Source: Xylanibacter oryzae DSM 17970 (GTDB lineage Bacteria > Bacteroidota > Bacteroidia > Bacteroidales > Bacteroidaceae). From it: 64,000 bases of DNA. Positions 26,698 through 37,000 of this stretch are shown here, piece by piece (positions within the stretch are counted from its first letter, which is position 1; each line of letters begins with the position of its first letter). The notes beneath the pieces are model-generated. The model made no database searches and was not told where the DNA came from. It saw nothing but the letters and a program-made list of their open reading frames with translations. Position numbers and translations under genes: made by a program. The stretch covers positions 1,903,703 to 1,967,702 of the forward strand of contig NZ_KK073873.1 in assembly GCF_000585355.1 (NCBI RefSeq), in the 5' to 3' direction.

Positions 26698-27870
26698 TTA
26701 GAAAGTTTTATAGATGGATATGGCTAACGAACATACTGCAAAGAAACATCCTACGGCACATACTCCTGTCCAACCATACATATTCCAACCAATACCTGCC
26801 GCAAAAGTACCCAAAGAACCACCAATAAAGTAAGTTGTCATAAAGATAGTATTAACCCTATTTGCCGCTTCTGGCAATTCCTGTATACAGCCGCTCTGAT
26901 TGCTCAATTGTTGACACTGTAACCCAATATCACATAAAACAATAGCAATAATCAATCCCCAATAACTGTCATTAAAGATCAAGGCTATACACCATGAAAT
27001 GATCTGTAAAGAAGCTCCTACCAAACTGAATTTCAACACTCCGAATCGTGGCACATACTTGCCAATCCCCATAGAGACAAGTGCTCCGGCCATTCCACAT
27101 GCGCCCAACATTCCTACCATGTTACTGCCTGCATAGAAAGGTGATTTGGCTAAATGAAAGGCCAGGCATGCCCATATTGCAAGAAAAGAACCAAAACCAA
27201 ATGCGCCTCTTACCGAATTAAGACGTATATTAGGATGTGTAGCAAAAATATGTACTACCGACTTCATTAATTTTGCATAATTGCCTGAGAAATTCTGCTT
27301 CATCTCAGGAAACATTCGCAATGTTATCACACAACATATTATCATTAATATTCCTGCAATAATAAACATATAGCGCCATCCCAACCATTCACCTACAAAA
27401 CCACTGATAACACGCGAAGCAAGTATACCTATTAGTAAACCGGAGAGCACATATCCCATATTTCTACTTTTGTTTTCTGGACGTGAAAACTGTCCCGCAA
27501 CAGGTATGAACAGTTGGGGAATAACCGAGCAAGCGCCCAATATCAGTGAAGCAGACCATATCACACTAATTTGTGGTGCTAGACCTATAACAGTAGCCAT
27601 AATAGCTGCAGTGATCATACAGACCAGTATTATACGACGACGATTGTACAAATCGCCCATAGGTATTATAAATAGCAGACCAGATGCATAACCTATCTGC
27701 GAAATAACTGTAATAAGATTAGCTTCAACTTCTGTAGCATTTACATCCTCACGCATCAACTCCAAAAGAGGTTGATTATAATAAAGGTTTGCCACTGAAA
27801 AACCTGCAATAACAGCCATCATAACCAATATATGGCGAGGAATACCTTTGTTCTCTTCTAACTTTATCAT
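26698..27870 (-). CDS. MFS family transporter (efflux type)
   Basis: A 390-aa integral membrane protein with about 12 hydrophobic segments, from the ATG at 27870. An in-frame codon at 27915 would start upstream of the promoter box at 27898-27891 and is therefore rejected. The major-facilitator loop 2-3 motif is visible as GDLYNRRRIILVCM, and LYYNQPLLELMRED after the first segment is typical of the drug/arabinose-type efflux subgroup. The substrate is unknown. Single gene, divergent from the OPT transporter. Confidence 0.88.
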   Translation of the reverse strand: MIKLEENKGIPRHILVMMAVIAGFSVANLYYNQPLLELMREDVNATEVEANLITVISQIGYASGLLFIIPMGDLYNRRRIILVCMITAAIMATVIGLAPQISVIWSASLILGACSVIPQLFIPVAGQFSRPENKSRNMGYVLSGLLIGILASRVISGFVGEWLGWRYMFIIAGILMIICCVITLRMFPEMKQNFSGNYAKLMKSVVHIFATHPNIRLNSVRGAFGFGSFLAIWACLAFHLAKSPFYAGSNMVGMLGACGMAGALVSMGIGKYVPRFGVLKFSLVGASLQIISWCIALIFNDSYWGLIIAIVLCDIGLQCQQLSNQSGCIQELPEAANRVNTIFMTTYFIGGSLGTFAAGIGWNMYGWTGVCAVGCFFAVCSLAISIYKTF

Positions 27871-27890
27871 AACATTTTCTATTTTACACA

Positions 27891-27898
27891 CAAAGTTA
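27891..27898 (-). promoter_or_regulatory. -7 promoter element of the MFS gene
   Basis: On the minus strand TAACTTTG matches TAnnTTTG. The expected start near 27886 fixes the translation start at 27870 and not 27915. Confidence 0.65.
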
Positions 27899-27974
27899 GC
27901 CTTTTTATAAGACAATAGAGGAGTTTATTCTTTAATTTTTCTTTTTTACATTACTTAATTTAAAATTTATGCAT

Positions 27975-27982
27975 TAACTTTG
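27975..27982 (+). promoter_or_regulatory. -7 promoter element of the OPT transporter gene
   Basis: TAACTTTG followed by C matches TAnnTTTG. The expected start is near 27987, leaving a leader of about 14 nt before ATG 28001 and excluding the in-frame TTG at 27980. Its box is identical to that of the divergent MFS gene 80 bp away. Confidence 0.7.
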
Positions 27983-28000
27983 CAAATAAAATATATAATT

Positions 28001-29980
28001 ATGACAGACAACGAAAAAGAAGCGGTTAAACTTCCTGAGAACGCGTTCCGAGAGTTAAAAGATGGTGAAGAATACAAGCCTATCATGGACCCTGCCAAGG
28101 TATATCCGGAAGTCAATGCTTGGTCTGTGACATGGGGTATAATAATGGCGATGCTGTTTTCAGCAGCGGCTGCATACCTTGGACTGAAAGTAGGACAGGT
28201 TTTCGAAGCTGCCATACCTATAGCTATTATAGCTGTTGGCGTATCAACAGCTACCCATCGCAACAATGCCCTTGGCGAAAATGTAATAATCCAGAGTATC
28301 GGTGCTTGTTCAGGTGCTGTTGTAGCAGGTGCAATATTCACATTACCAGCTATATATATTCTGCAGGCCAAATACCCTGAGATGAGTGCTTCTTTTCTTA
28401 AGATATTCATCAGTTCGCTTCTAGGCGGCATCATAGGTATATTATTCCTTATCCCGTTCCGTAAATATTTCGTTAGCGATATGCATGGCAAGTATCCTTT
28501 CCCTGAGGCTACTGCTACTACACAGGTATTGGTATCTGGCGCAAAAGGCGGCAACCAAGCAAAACCTCTACTCATAGCAGGACTTGTAGGTGGCCTATAC
28601 GACTTTATTGTTGCCACTTTCGGATGGTGGAATGAGAATTTTACGACCCGCGTTGTTGAATGGGGTACAATTATTGCTGATAAGGCAAAACTAGTATTCA
28701 AGGTTAATACCGGTGCTGCTGTATTGGGACTCGGATATATAGTAGGACTGAAATATGCTTTTATCATCTGTCTTGGTTCTGTTGCTGTATGGTGGCTGAT
28801 AGTTCCGGGAATGTCTATTATATTTCACGATCAAATATTAAATATGTGGGATCCATCTATCACACAGACTGTAGGTAGCATGAGTCCTGAAATGATATTC
28901 AAGGCTTATGGCAAAAGTATCGGTATCGGTGGTATAGCTATGGCTGGCATAATAGGCATAATCAAATCGTGGGGAATAATAAAGAGTGCAGTAGGCCTTG
29001 CTGCCAAAGAGATGAAAGGCAAAAAAGATATAAATAAAGAGACTCTGCGCACACGCCGTGACATATCGTTCAAAATTATAGCTATAGGTTCAATAGTAAC
29101 TATACTTCTTACATTCATATTTTTCTTTACAGGTGTTATGGGTGGAAACTTATTGTTTGCTGTTGTCGGCATCGTATTAGTTACAGTGATTGCATTCCTT
29201 TTCACAACCGTTGCAGCCAATGCCATTGCTATTGTTGGCAGCAACCCGGTATCCGGAATGACACTGATGACGCTTATACTAGCATCGGTAGTAATGGTAG
29301 CCGTAGGACTGAAAGGTCCGGGCGGAATGCTTGCCGCACTCATCATGGGTGGTGTAGTTTGCACAGCGCTCTCAATGTCGGGAAGTTTTATTACCGACCT
29401 TAAAATAGGTTATTGGATGGGAACAACTCCTGCAAAACAGGAGACATGGAAATTCCTTGGCACTCTTGTTTCGGCTGCCACTGTAGGTGGTGTTATGATA
29501 TTATTAAACCATACTTACGGATTTGCAAGCGGGCAGTTGGCTGCACCTCAGGCTAATGCTATGGCCGCTGTTATCGACCCACTGATGAATGGTGTAGGTG
29601 CTCCATGGATATTATACGCCATTGGTGCTGCAATAGCTATAATACTAACACTGTGTAACGTTCCTGCGCTAGCTTTTGCTTTGGGCATGTTCATCCCTCT
29701 TGAACTTAATATTCCTCTACTGGTAGGAGGTGCAATCAACTGGTTTGTAACCACACGCTCTAAAGATTCTGAAGTAAACAAGAACCGTGGTGAAAAAGGT
29801 ACACTTATTGCGAGTGGCTTTATTGCCGGTGGAGCCTTGATGGGAGTTGTAAGTGCTCTATTACGTTTCGGTGGCATCAACCTGATCAATGATGCATGGA
29901 TAGCCAACCCGCTTTCTGAATTATGTTCACTTATTGCTTACATCCTACTTATTCTATATTTCATAAAGGCTACAAAATAA
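28001..29980 (+). CDS. OPT family oligopeptide transporter
   Basis: A 659-aa polytopic membrane protein of the oligopeptide transporter (OPT) family, proton-coupled importers of peptides or metal-chelate compounds. After a hydrophilic N-terminus come many hydrophobic segments, with family stretches WSVTWGIIMAMLFSAAAAYLGLKVGQ, FPEATATTQVLVSGAKGG, NPVSGMTLMTLI and LKIGYWMGTTPAKQE. Length is normal for the bacterial branch. The gene for a hydrolase-like fusion starts 9 bp downstream and is probably co-transcribed. Confidence 0.93.
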   Translation: MTDNEKEAVKLPENAFRELKDGEEYKPIMDPAKVYPEVNAWSVTWGIIMAMLFSAAAAYLGLKVGQVFEAAIPIAIIAVGVSTATHRNNALGENVIIQSIGACSGAVVAGAIFTLPAIYILQAKYPEMSASFLKIFISSLLGGIIGILFLIPFRKYFVSDMHGKYPFPEATATTQVLVSGAKGGNQAKPLLIAGLVGGLYDFIVATFGWWNENFTTRVVEWGTIIADKAKLVFKVNTGAAVLGLGYIVGLKYAFIICLGSVAVWWLIVPGMSIIFHDQILNMWDPSITQTVGSMSPEMIFKAYGKSIGIGGIAMAGIIGIIKSWGIIKSAVGLAAKEMKGKKDINKETLRTRRDISFKIIAIGSIVTILLTFIFFFTGVMGGNLLFAVVGIVLVTVIAFLFTTVAANAIAIVGSNPVSGMTLMTLILASVVMVAVGLKGPGGMLAALIMGGVVCTALSMSGSFITDLKIGYWMGTTPAKQETWKFLGTLVSAATVGGVMILLNHTYGFASGQLAAPQANAMAAVIDPLMNGVGAPWILYAIGAAIAIILTLCNVPALAFALGMFIPLELNIPLLVGGAINWFVTTRSKDSEVNKNRGEKGTLIASGFIAGGALMGVVSALLRFGGINLINDAWIANPLSELCSLIAYILLILYFIKATK

Positions 29981-29989
29981 TTTGCTGTC

Positions 29990-31000
29990 ATGGCTGAAAA
30001 CAATTATATAAAACAATATCCCGATATCATGTCGGGGAAAAAAATACTTTACGTTCATGGATTCTGCTCTTCAGGACAATCAGGTACAGTTACAAAATTG
30101 AAGGAGTTTTTACCTGGAGCTGTATTTATTGCTCCAGACCTGCCATTACATCCGCAGGAAGCTATAGATCTATTGCATAAGACTTGTGATGAAGAGAATC
30201 CGGATCTTATAATTGGTACTTCAATGGGAGGAATGTATGCAGAGATGCTGTATGGATTTGACCGTATACTTGTTAACCCGGCTTTTCAGATGGGTGAGAC
30301 TATTCTAAAGAATAATATGCTTGGCAAGAATACGATTCTCAACCCACGTAAAGACGGCGTGCAGGAATTCATTATGACTAAAGCGATGATGGAAGAATAT
30401 AAATATATGACCGACCAATGCTTCAAAGGTGTTAATGAGGAGGAAAGTCGTAATCATGTATACGGACTTTTCGGTGATGCTGACCCAACAGTACATACCT
30501 TCGAACTATTCTGCGAGCACTATCTCAATGCCATACATTTTCACGGAGAGCATCGTATGAATGATGACATATTATACCACTCTATTATACCTGTAGTCAG
30601 ATGGATTGATGACAAACAAGAGTCACGCGAAAGGCATATTATATATGTAAGTATAGATGCTTTACGTTCTGATGACGGAAGAGCAAAAGCTAGTGCTCAG
30701 AAAGCTTTCAGATATCTGCTTGAAAATTATGACCTCTACATTGTAGCATCTGCTCCTACCAATAATCATAAATATGCCGAAGAAGCCAACATATGGGTAG
30801 AAGAATATATTAATGTGCCTGCATACAACCGTCTTATACTCACTAATCAGAAAAATCTCCTTTATGGAGATTATTTGATAGATCCTTACAAGGTGGACGG
30901 TGCAGAGAATTTCATCGGCACATTATTACAGTTTGGTGAAGACCCGTTCAAAACTTGGGATGACACAATAGAATATTTCAGTCGTCTTGGTGGGCAATAA
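29990..31000 (+). CDS. YqiA-like alpha/beta-hydrolase fused to a degenerate 5'(3')-deoxyribonucleotidase-like HAD domain
   Basis: A 336-aa cytoplasmic fusion. Residues about 17-205 form a small alpha/beta-hydrolase of the YqiA/UPF0227 esterase type: ILYVHGFCSSGQSGT at the oxyanion side, nucleophile Ser78 in GTSMGG, probable Asp165 in GDADPTV and His188 in EHRM. Residues about 217-330 look like an NT5C-type HAD domain (LYIVASAP, YNRLILTNQKNLLYGDYLID). In that second domain the DxDG motif reads VSIDAL: Ser221 replaces the nucleophile Asp while Asp223 remains. The late IDD motif reads IDP. The second domain is thus probably catalytically dead and may bind a nucleotide or regulate the esterase. 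The 3' end overlaps convergent ispH by 23 bp. Confidence 0.75.
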   Translation: MAENNYIKQYPDIMSGKKILYVHGFCSSGQSGTVTKLKEFLPGAVFIAPDLPLHPQEAIDLLHKTCDEENPDLIIGTSMGGMYAEMLYGFDRILVNPAFQMGETILKNNMLGKNTILNPRKDGVQEFIMTKAMMEEYKYMTDQCFKGVNEEESRNHVYGLFGDADPTVHTFELFCEHYLNAIHFHGEHRMNDDILYHSIIPVVRWIDDKQESRERHIIYVSIDALRSDDGRAKASAQKAFRYLLENYDLYIVASAPTNNHKYAEEANIWVEEYINVPAYNRLILTNQKNLLYGDYLIDPYKVDGAENFIGTLLQFGEDPFKTWDDTIEYFSRLGGQ

Positions 31001-31841
31001 TACAGTCGCGACATTCCTCCATTAACCATTTTGGTGTAGATGTCGCGCCACATATTCCTATTGTTTTAATTCCATCCAACCAATTAAAGTCTATTTCGCT
31101 TGCACTCTCAATAAGATGAGTGTTTGGGTTAACACGTATACTTTCATGATAAAGCACCTTTCCGTTGCTACTCTTACGTCCGCATACAAATAGTATCATA
31201 TCATGTTTGGCAGCAAAAGCACTTATGTTTGGCATTCGGTTGGCTACTTGTCTGCATATAGTATCAAAACTTTTGAAAGTAGCATTTGCAGATATATGCG
31301 ACTGTATATAATCTATTATCTTATGAAATTCGTCAAGAGATTTAGTAGTCTGTGAATATAGATACACATCACGATTGAAATCCAGCTTCTTGACATCATC
31401 GAATTTTTCTATCACAATAGCGCAACTATCGGTCTGTCCCACCAATCCTAATACTTCTGCATGACCGTTCTTCCCAAATATCACTGTCTGAGCATTCTGA
31501 TTGGCATCAAACTGCCGCTTAATTCGTCTCTGTAGTTGAAGTACAACAGGACATGTAGCATCTATTATCTCAATATTGTTCTCTTCTGCTATCCGATATG
31601 TCTCAGGAGGTTCACCATGAGCACGAAGTAAGACCTTAACACCATTCAACTTCCTTAAATCATTGTGATTTATTGTTATCAGTCCCATCTTACGTAACCG
31701 CTCGCACTCCATACTGTTGTGTACAATATCACCTAGACAATACAACGTCTTACCGTCAGATAGTTCTTCCTCAGCCTTCTTTATGGCCGTGGTCACTCCA
31801 AAACAGAATCCACTGCCATTATCTATCTCTATTTGTATCAT
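30978..31841 (-). CDS. ispH: 4-hydroxy-3-methylbut-2-enyl diphosphate reductase
   Basis: A 287-aa IspH (LytB), the last enzyme of the non-mevalonate isoprenoid pathway, which makes IPP and DMAPP. The three iron-sulfur cluster cysteines are in GSGFCFGVTTAI, IIDATCPVVL and IGICGATSTPKWLME; RAHGEPP carries the conserved substrate-binding His. Length is normal. It overlaps meaB by 4 bp and is the last gene of a leftward operon. The polyprenyl synthase encoded at 20787-21767 uses its products. Confidence 0.95.
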   Translation of the reverse strand: MIQIEIDNGSGFCFGVTTAIKKAEEELSDGKTLYCLGDIVHNSMECERLRKMGLITINHNDLRKLNGVKVLLRAHGEPPETYRIAEENNIEIIDATCPVVLQLQRRIKRQFDANQNAQTVIFGKNGHAEVLGLVGQTDSCAIVIEKFDDVKKLDFNRDVYLYSQTTKSLDEFHKIIDYIQSHISANATFKSFDTICRQVANRMPNISAFAAKHDMILFVCGRKSSNGKVLYHESIRVNPNTHLIESASEIDFNWLDGIKTIGICGATSTPKWLMEECRDCIIAHQDD

Positions 31842-32941
31842 TTTTTAATTTCTTGAAAATAAGTCTCCACCAAGTCATTTGCAGCAGCAAATGATGTTTT
31901 TTCACCGCCAAGAACAGATTTTTCAGCCATTTTTAACTGTCGCTGAATAACATCACTATTGTAGAAACTATCACGCAGGTGTTCGTTTATACTCTCATAC
32001 ATCCAATACTTATTTTGCTCATTCCTTCTATATTGAAAATATCCGTTATCTTTTACGAAATCAACATATTCATATACCATATCCCAGATTTCCTTAATAC
32101 CTTTTCCATAAAATCCGGAATAGCATAACACTTTAGGCATCCATCCACTTTCAGACCTAGGAAAGAAGTGTAGAGCATTACGGAAATTGCTAGCTGCCAT
32201 GTGGCATTTATCTACATTATTGCCATCACATTTATTGATGACTATACCATCACTGATTTCCATAATTCCACGCTTAATACCCTGAAGTTCGTCACCGGTT
32301 CCTGCCAACTGTATTAAAAGGAAGAAATCAACCATCGAATGACATGCTGTCTCACTCTGTCCCACTCCTACCGTTTCGACAAATATTTTATCGAATCCGC
32401 CTGCCTCACACAGTATTATCGTCTCTCTTGTCTTACGTGCGACCCCGCCTAGCGAACCTGCCGTTGGACTGGGACGAATAAACGAATCCGGATGTTGCGC
32501 CAGCTTTTCCATACGTGTCTTATCACCCAATATGCTACCTTTAGTCCTTTCCGAACTAGGGTCTATAGCAAGCACGGCAAGTTTACCTCCATGCCCTTTG
32601 AGTACATGTATACCGAACTCATCTATAGAAGTGCTCTTACCTGCCCCCGGCACACCACTGATACCTACACGTATCGAATTGCCACTATAAGGGAGGCACT
32701 TCTCTATAACCTCCTGTGCCTTAGCATGATGATCAGGATTAACACTCTCCACAAGAGTAACTGCCTGACTTAGAATTGTAACATTACCTTTCAGTATACC
32801 ATCTACCATATCAGCAGCAGACAGTTCATTATGATGAAAACGCCCACGTTTAAGATAAGGATTCACTATAGACGGTTGCTCTACTCCACCGTTTACTTGC
32901 AGACCTTTATACTCTTTACTGTTTTCAGGATGTTCCATCAT
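31838..32941 (-). CDS. meaB: Methylmalonyl-CoA mutase-associated GTPase MeaB
   Basis: A 367-aa G3E-type P-loop GTPase. The P-loop is GISGVPGAGKST, the following AIDPSSERTKGSILGDKTRM contains the switch I region, VETVGVGQSE the Walker B/switch II region, and VINKCDG the base-recognition motif. MeaB protects methylmalonyl-CoA mutase and gates loading of its adenosylcobalamin; this implies a B12-dependent mutase elsewhere in the genome, fitting succinate-propionate metabolism. It starts 1 bp after DUF1573 and overlaps ispH by 4 bp. Confidence 0.93.
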   Translation of the reverse strand: MMEHPENSKEYKGLQVNGGVEQPSIVNPYLKRGRFHHNELSAADMVDGILKGNVTILSQAVTLVESVNPDHHAKAQEVIEKCLPYSGNSIRVGISGVPGAGKSTSIDEFGIHVLKGHGGKLAVLAIDPSSERTKGSILGDKTRMEKLAQHPDSFIRPSPTAGSLGGVARKTRETIILCEAGGFDKIFVETVGVGQSETACHSMVDFFLLIQLAGTGDELQGIKRGIMEISDGIVINKCDGNNVDKCHMAASNFRNALHFFPRSESGWMPKVLCYSGFYGKGIKEIWDMVYEYVDFVKDNGYFQYRRNEQNKYWMYESINEHLRDSFYNSDVIQRQLKMAEKSVLGGEKTSFAAANDLVETYFQEIKK

Positions 32942-32942
32942 T

Positions 32943-34004
32943 CTATTTTACATTTATTTTTATTACTACTTTGCCCATTGCCGGGTCATTAGTTATCATA
33001 AGCACGCGTGGACTACGTTTATCTGACTTAAGTTGCTGTTTATGTGCTATTACTTTTAACTTTGTAGTCTCTCCTGGTTTAAGAGAACGCTTACCTAATG
33101 TAACTTCAATGCCAGACGAAAACATCTGTAATGATGAGATTTCTAACTGACTCTTACCTATATTTGTGATGTCTATAGTACCGCTCAATTTTTCTTTCGA
33201 ATCAAATTTGCCCAAATTTATATTCTCGTCAGATAACTTTATTTGAGGGGCAATTGCTCTTTGGGCATTTGTCATACTCTTAAAGTCAGGCAACAGAACA
33301 CTTGAAACATTGATTGCAGTAGAGTCACATACTTTATCGCCTGGATAACGCGCCAAATATACAGAAGTCTGTGTAAGGCCGTAATCTCTAATTTGCTTTG
33401 AGTCAAGACTGATAACAATAGTTCCGTTATGTCCCGGAGCTATCTCAGCAGGTACAGCCTCAGCTTTAAGATAAGCAGGAAGGTGCATCACTGTAGGTTT
33501 ATAGTTTCGATGACTGTTATTCAATATTTGCAACTGCTGTATTGGTTTATCGCCAAGGTTTACATTATCAAATTCAATATCATTTTTGTCTACACGTATT
33601 GTACCCATATCAATAGGATAAGTACCTGAATAATCTTTCAGTTCAGAAACAATAATACCCTTCATCTTAAGATAAACAGGTTCTTTAGATCCATTACTAT
33701 ATACAGCAATTTCCTTCTCGAAGTGTCCAAGAGTTTCTGCATCGTATACAGCAGTAATAGTAAATCGAACATTAGCAGATATCTCATTTTGAGGATAATC
33801 AACTGTTGTACATCCGCAACTAGATTCCACATTATTTATCTTAAGACGCCTCAAGCCTCTATTACGAAGTTCAAACTGGGCAGTAACAGGATGGCGGAAT
33901 AGTATTTTGCCACAATCCACCTCACCTTTTGTTACAGTTATTCTCTGCGCAGATGCTGTCAACACTGCAAGAGAAAAAAGTGATAACATTAATAATTTCT
34001 TCAT
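32943..34004 (-). CDS. Exported DUF1573 protein
   Basis: A 353-aa protein with a signal peptide (to about residue 19, TASAQ) and two or three immunoglobulin-like (ASH/MSP-like) beta-sandwich units. The first has the DUF1573 signature VTAQFELRNRGLRRLKINNVESSCGCTTVDYP, with the paired cysteines of SCGCT. DUF1573 proteins are common periplasmic or surface proteins of Bacteroidetes without a settled function. It lies 49 bp after the alpha-2-macroglobulin gene with no terminator, and 1 bp before meaB. Confidence 0.87.
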   Translation of the reverse strand: MKKLLMLSLFSLAVLTASAQRITVTKGEVDCGKILFRHPVTAQFELRNRGLRRLKINNVESSCGCTTVDYPQNEISANVRFTITAVYDAETLGHFEKEIAVYSNGSKEPVYLKMKGIIVSELKDYSGTYPIDMGTIRVDKNDIEFDNVNLGDKPIQQLQILNNSHRNYKPTVMHLPAYLKAEAVPAEIAPGHNGTIVISLDSKQIRDYGLTQTSVYLARYPGDKVCDSTAINVSSVLLPDFKSMTNAQRAIAPQIKLSDENINLGKFDSKEKLSGTIDITNIGKSQLEISSLQMFSSGIEVTLGKRSLKPGETTKLKVIAHKQQLKSDKRSPRVLMITNDPAMGKVVIKINVK

Positions 34005-34053
34005 TATATTTTCTTTTTATATTCTAACTTAATATTCCTATTACTCTATCATT

Positions 34054-37000
34054 TTAATTCACCTTCAGCACCAGAGTCTTAGCCGTAGCACGATATTCAG
34101 GCGAGTAAGCTGATTGTACTGTGCACGTACCTGTTTCATATTGTCCGATACGGTCTATATAGTATTCTGTATCAATAACATGTATACCTTTACTCATATG
34201 ATCAAAATAATAATTTGTCGCATTATCTTTTGGAGTACTATAATAACCAAAGCGATATCCACTTAATTGATTTACGGGTTCCATACATCCGGCACGCCTG
34301 TCTGAGACTTGAATAAAATCATAGTCACGGTCTGCTTTTATTGTTATACGAACCTTTATCTTATCTCCAACCTTTAGAGATTTAATATCACCTATTATAT
34401 CCCGTTTTACGCTAATACCACTACTATAGTTTTCTATATCTTTTGAATTCTGCATGAACTGAGCATATACGGCGCCCCATGAAGTACCTTCTGATGTTTT
34501 ATTTGCTGAGAATGTACGCATATCATCACCTATTTTTACTGCCTTAACATAGCCAAGACCTGCTACAGACTCTTGTGAATCCATTTTCTTTCCATTCAAA
34601 TAAATAGCAGTTTTATCTTGTGCATTAAATACATTATTGTCACCATTTAGAAAAGCATAGACAGCATTAACACTATTTATTGGTGTATCCCAGCACTGTG
34701 TACGTTTCTGCTGCAAAAGCCAACATTGCATTTCTCCTATAGTTTGTTTATCTTCGGGAGTTACCATTTTTATTGCTTCAATCGCAGCAACCTCTGTTGG
34801 TATACGATAATCAAACCATGAGTATTCTGCTCTTGGTGTATCATAATATCGGCCCATATCCTCTTTATAAACAGAATATTCTTTCAAACTATTTATGTAT
34901 TCCTTAGCTTTAGATGTATTATCCTTAGAAAAAATAACAGCAGCCATAGCCTTTTCATAAAGACTTTGTTCTTTTGTCATTTTTTGAAGTATATTAATAA
35001 GATAATCATTTGCCTCTCTTACATTATTTTTCAATGTTCTACCATCAAGAGCGCAAGAATAAAGAAAATTAAGTTGTGTATTGTTTATACTATTATGATG
35101 AATTCCTTTTTTTTCATCCTCTTTAATATTTTCCACGTCTTTCACTATATGTCTTCCCATATAGTTGAATGCATATTTGAGCATTTCTTTAGTATCCTGT
35201 TGCATACCTGCCATCTTATTTAGACGAACTATGGTCTTGATAACATATGCTGTTATACATTCACTTCCTTCCATATCCGGCCACCAGCTCCAAGAGCCAT
35301 CTTCATTCTGCAACTTTTTAAGTTTATCAAGAACTGCAGATATATTATATTGCATACCGGATTCATCAAAGAAAGAAGACAACAACTGTTTCTGTTTTGT
35401 TTCATTATCTGCATCATTAACCCATGGAGTCTCATTAAGAATGAGATCCTTCAGTTCTTGATTTTTCATCAGACTACTCATTAGATTACTTTCCACATTT
35501 TTTTCATGCTTCCATAGATCTATAGTTGTCTTTATCTTTGGTGACTGATTCATTATTTCTTGCCCTAACTTATTAGCATAATAAGCTGAAACTAAACTAA
35601 TGGCATTGTCATCTTTCTGCTGTCCGATAAAAGGCAGCGTCTGTATCATCATCCAGACAGGATTATTAGTATATTCTACAGTAAGTTTATTGCTTGCGTC
35701 CTTTACCGTAAACAATTTAGCAAGGTCTATATTTTTTACTCCAGGACCATATTGGTTAAACGCAACAGTTTTTGTAACCATTTCTTTTGCAGGAAGTACA
35801 GGCAGGTAATGTTGTTCCCCGTCACTAAAACCTTTACCATCAACAGTTACACGACAAATAAAAACGCCATCCGCAGACTTAAGAGCCGAAGCTGATAATT
35901 CAAAATTTACGCTTACCGTTTTGTCTGCTTCAACAGCAAATGGCTTGTTCTGAGCATAGACGACCTTATATGTTTCAGGATCTAGCAATTCAAGTTTTGC
36001 CGAGCCACTAACTTTCTTTTGTGAAGTATTAAATATTTTTGATGCGATAGAAGCCATATCACCCTCACGTATAAATCGTGGCATATTAGGTTGTACCATA
36101 ACTATTTTCTTGGCTACAGTCTCACCACCAATCATACCATAGTTCATTAACGTGTCGTGAGCCAAAGCCATAAATTTCCAAGTTGTTACACTTTCAGGAA
36201 GAGTAAACTTTATTGATACATTGCCTTTTTTATCTGTCATTAAAGCCGGATAGAAAAATGCTGTCTCATTGAAATTTTCTCTTATTTGATTAGTATTGTC
36301 TTTGCTTGATTCTGATTTATTACTATCAACACTCTTAAGACTAACTTCGTTAATAGGCTTATAAGCTGATCCCATTTCCACATTTTCAGCCATCATAGTT
36401 TTACTTACGCCTTTTGCATTAAAAGCTCTTGATTTCATAGGTCCTACTACAGATCCTACAATACCAGTCTTGTACGGTTCTACCCAAAATTGGAAACAAT
36501 CATCATCAAATTTGCTAAAATTCAAATTTCGAACCTGCAAATTATTATAATAGGCAGAACCACCAATATCAATACCATCAAAATATCCACATCTCCATGA
36601 ACCTTCAGGCATATATTGGTATGTATAAGGATTAAAAGACCATGTATGATTTGTAAACTGATCTAATGATTTATCATACATAGAAGCCATCAATTGCGCG
36701 GAAGAAGCCTTTCCGTCTGGTCCGGATACATGAAGGGTCCATTCCTCTTTCTGACCCGGACTAAGACGATCACGGAAAGTAATCCATTTCAACACAAGAC
36801 TTTTATCAGGCAATGGACGCTCTATTGTCGTTGAATAACTGTACATTTTACCGTCCTTGACCCATGCATATGTAACAAGTAGTCCTGTTCCATATTCATT
36901 TTTATAAGTAAACTTTCTTGTATTAAGCGCATTACTCAAGTCTATTACGCCATTCTCCAAAATAGTATCCCCAGATATTATATTGTATAATATGTGTGTG

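Noticed and set aside
27967..28767. A 266-codon minus-strand open frame inside the OPT transporter gene
   Set aside because: The plus-strand OPT frame has clear family motifs and a promoter; the antisense translation is low-complexity and resembles no protein.
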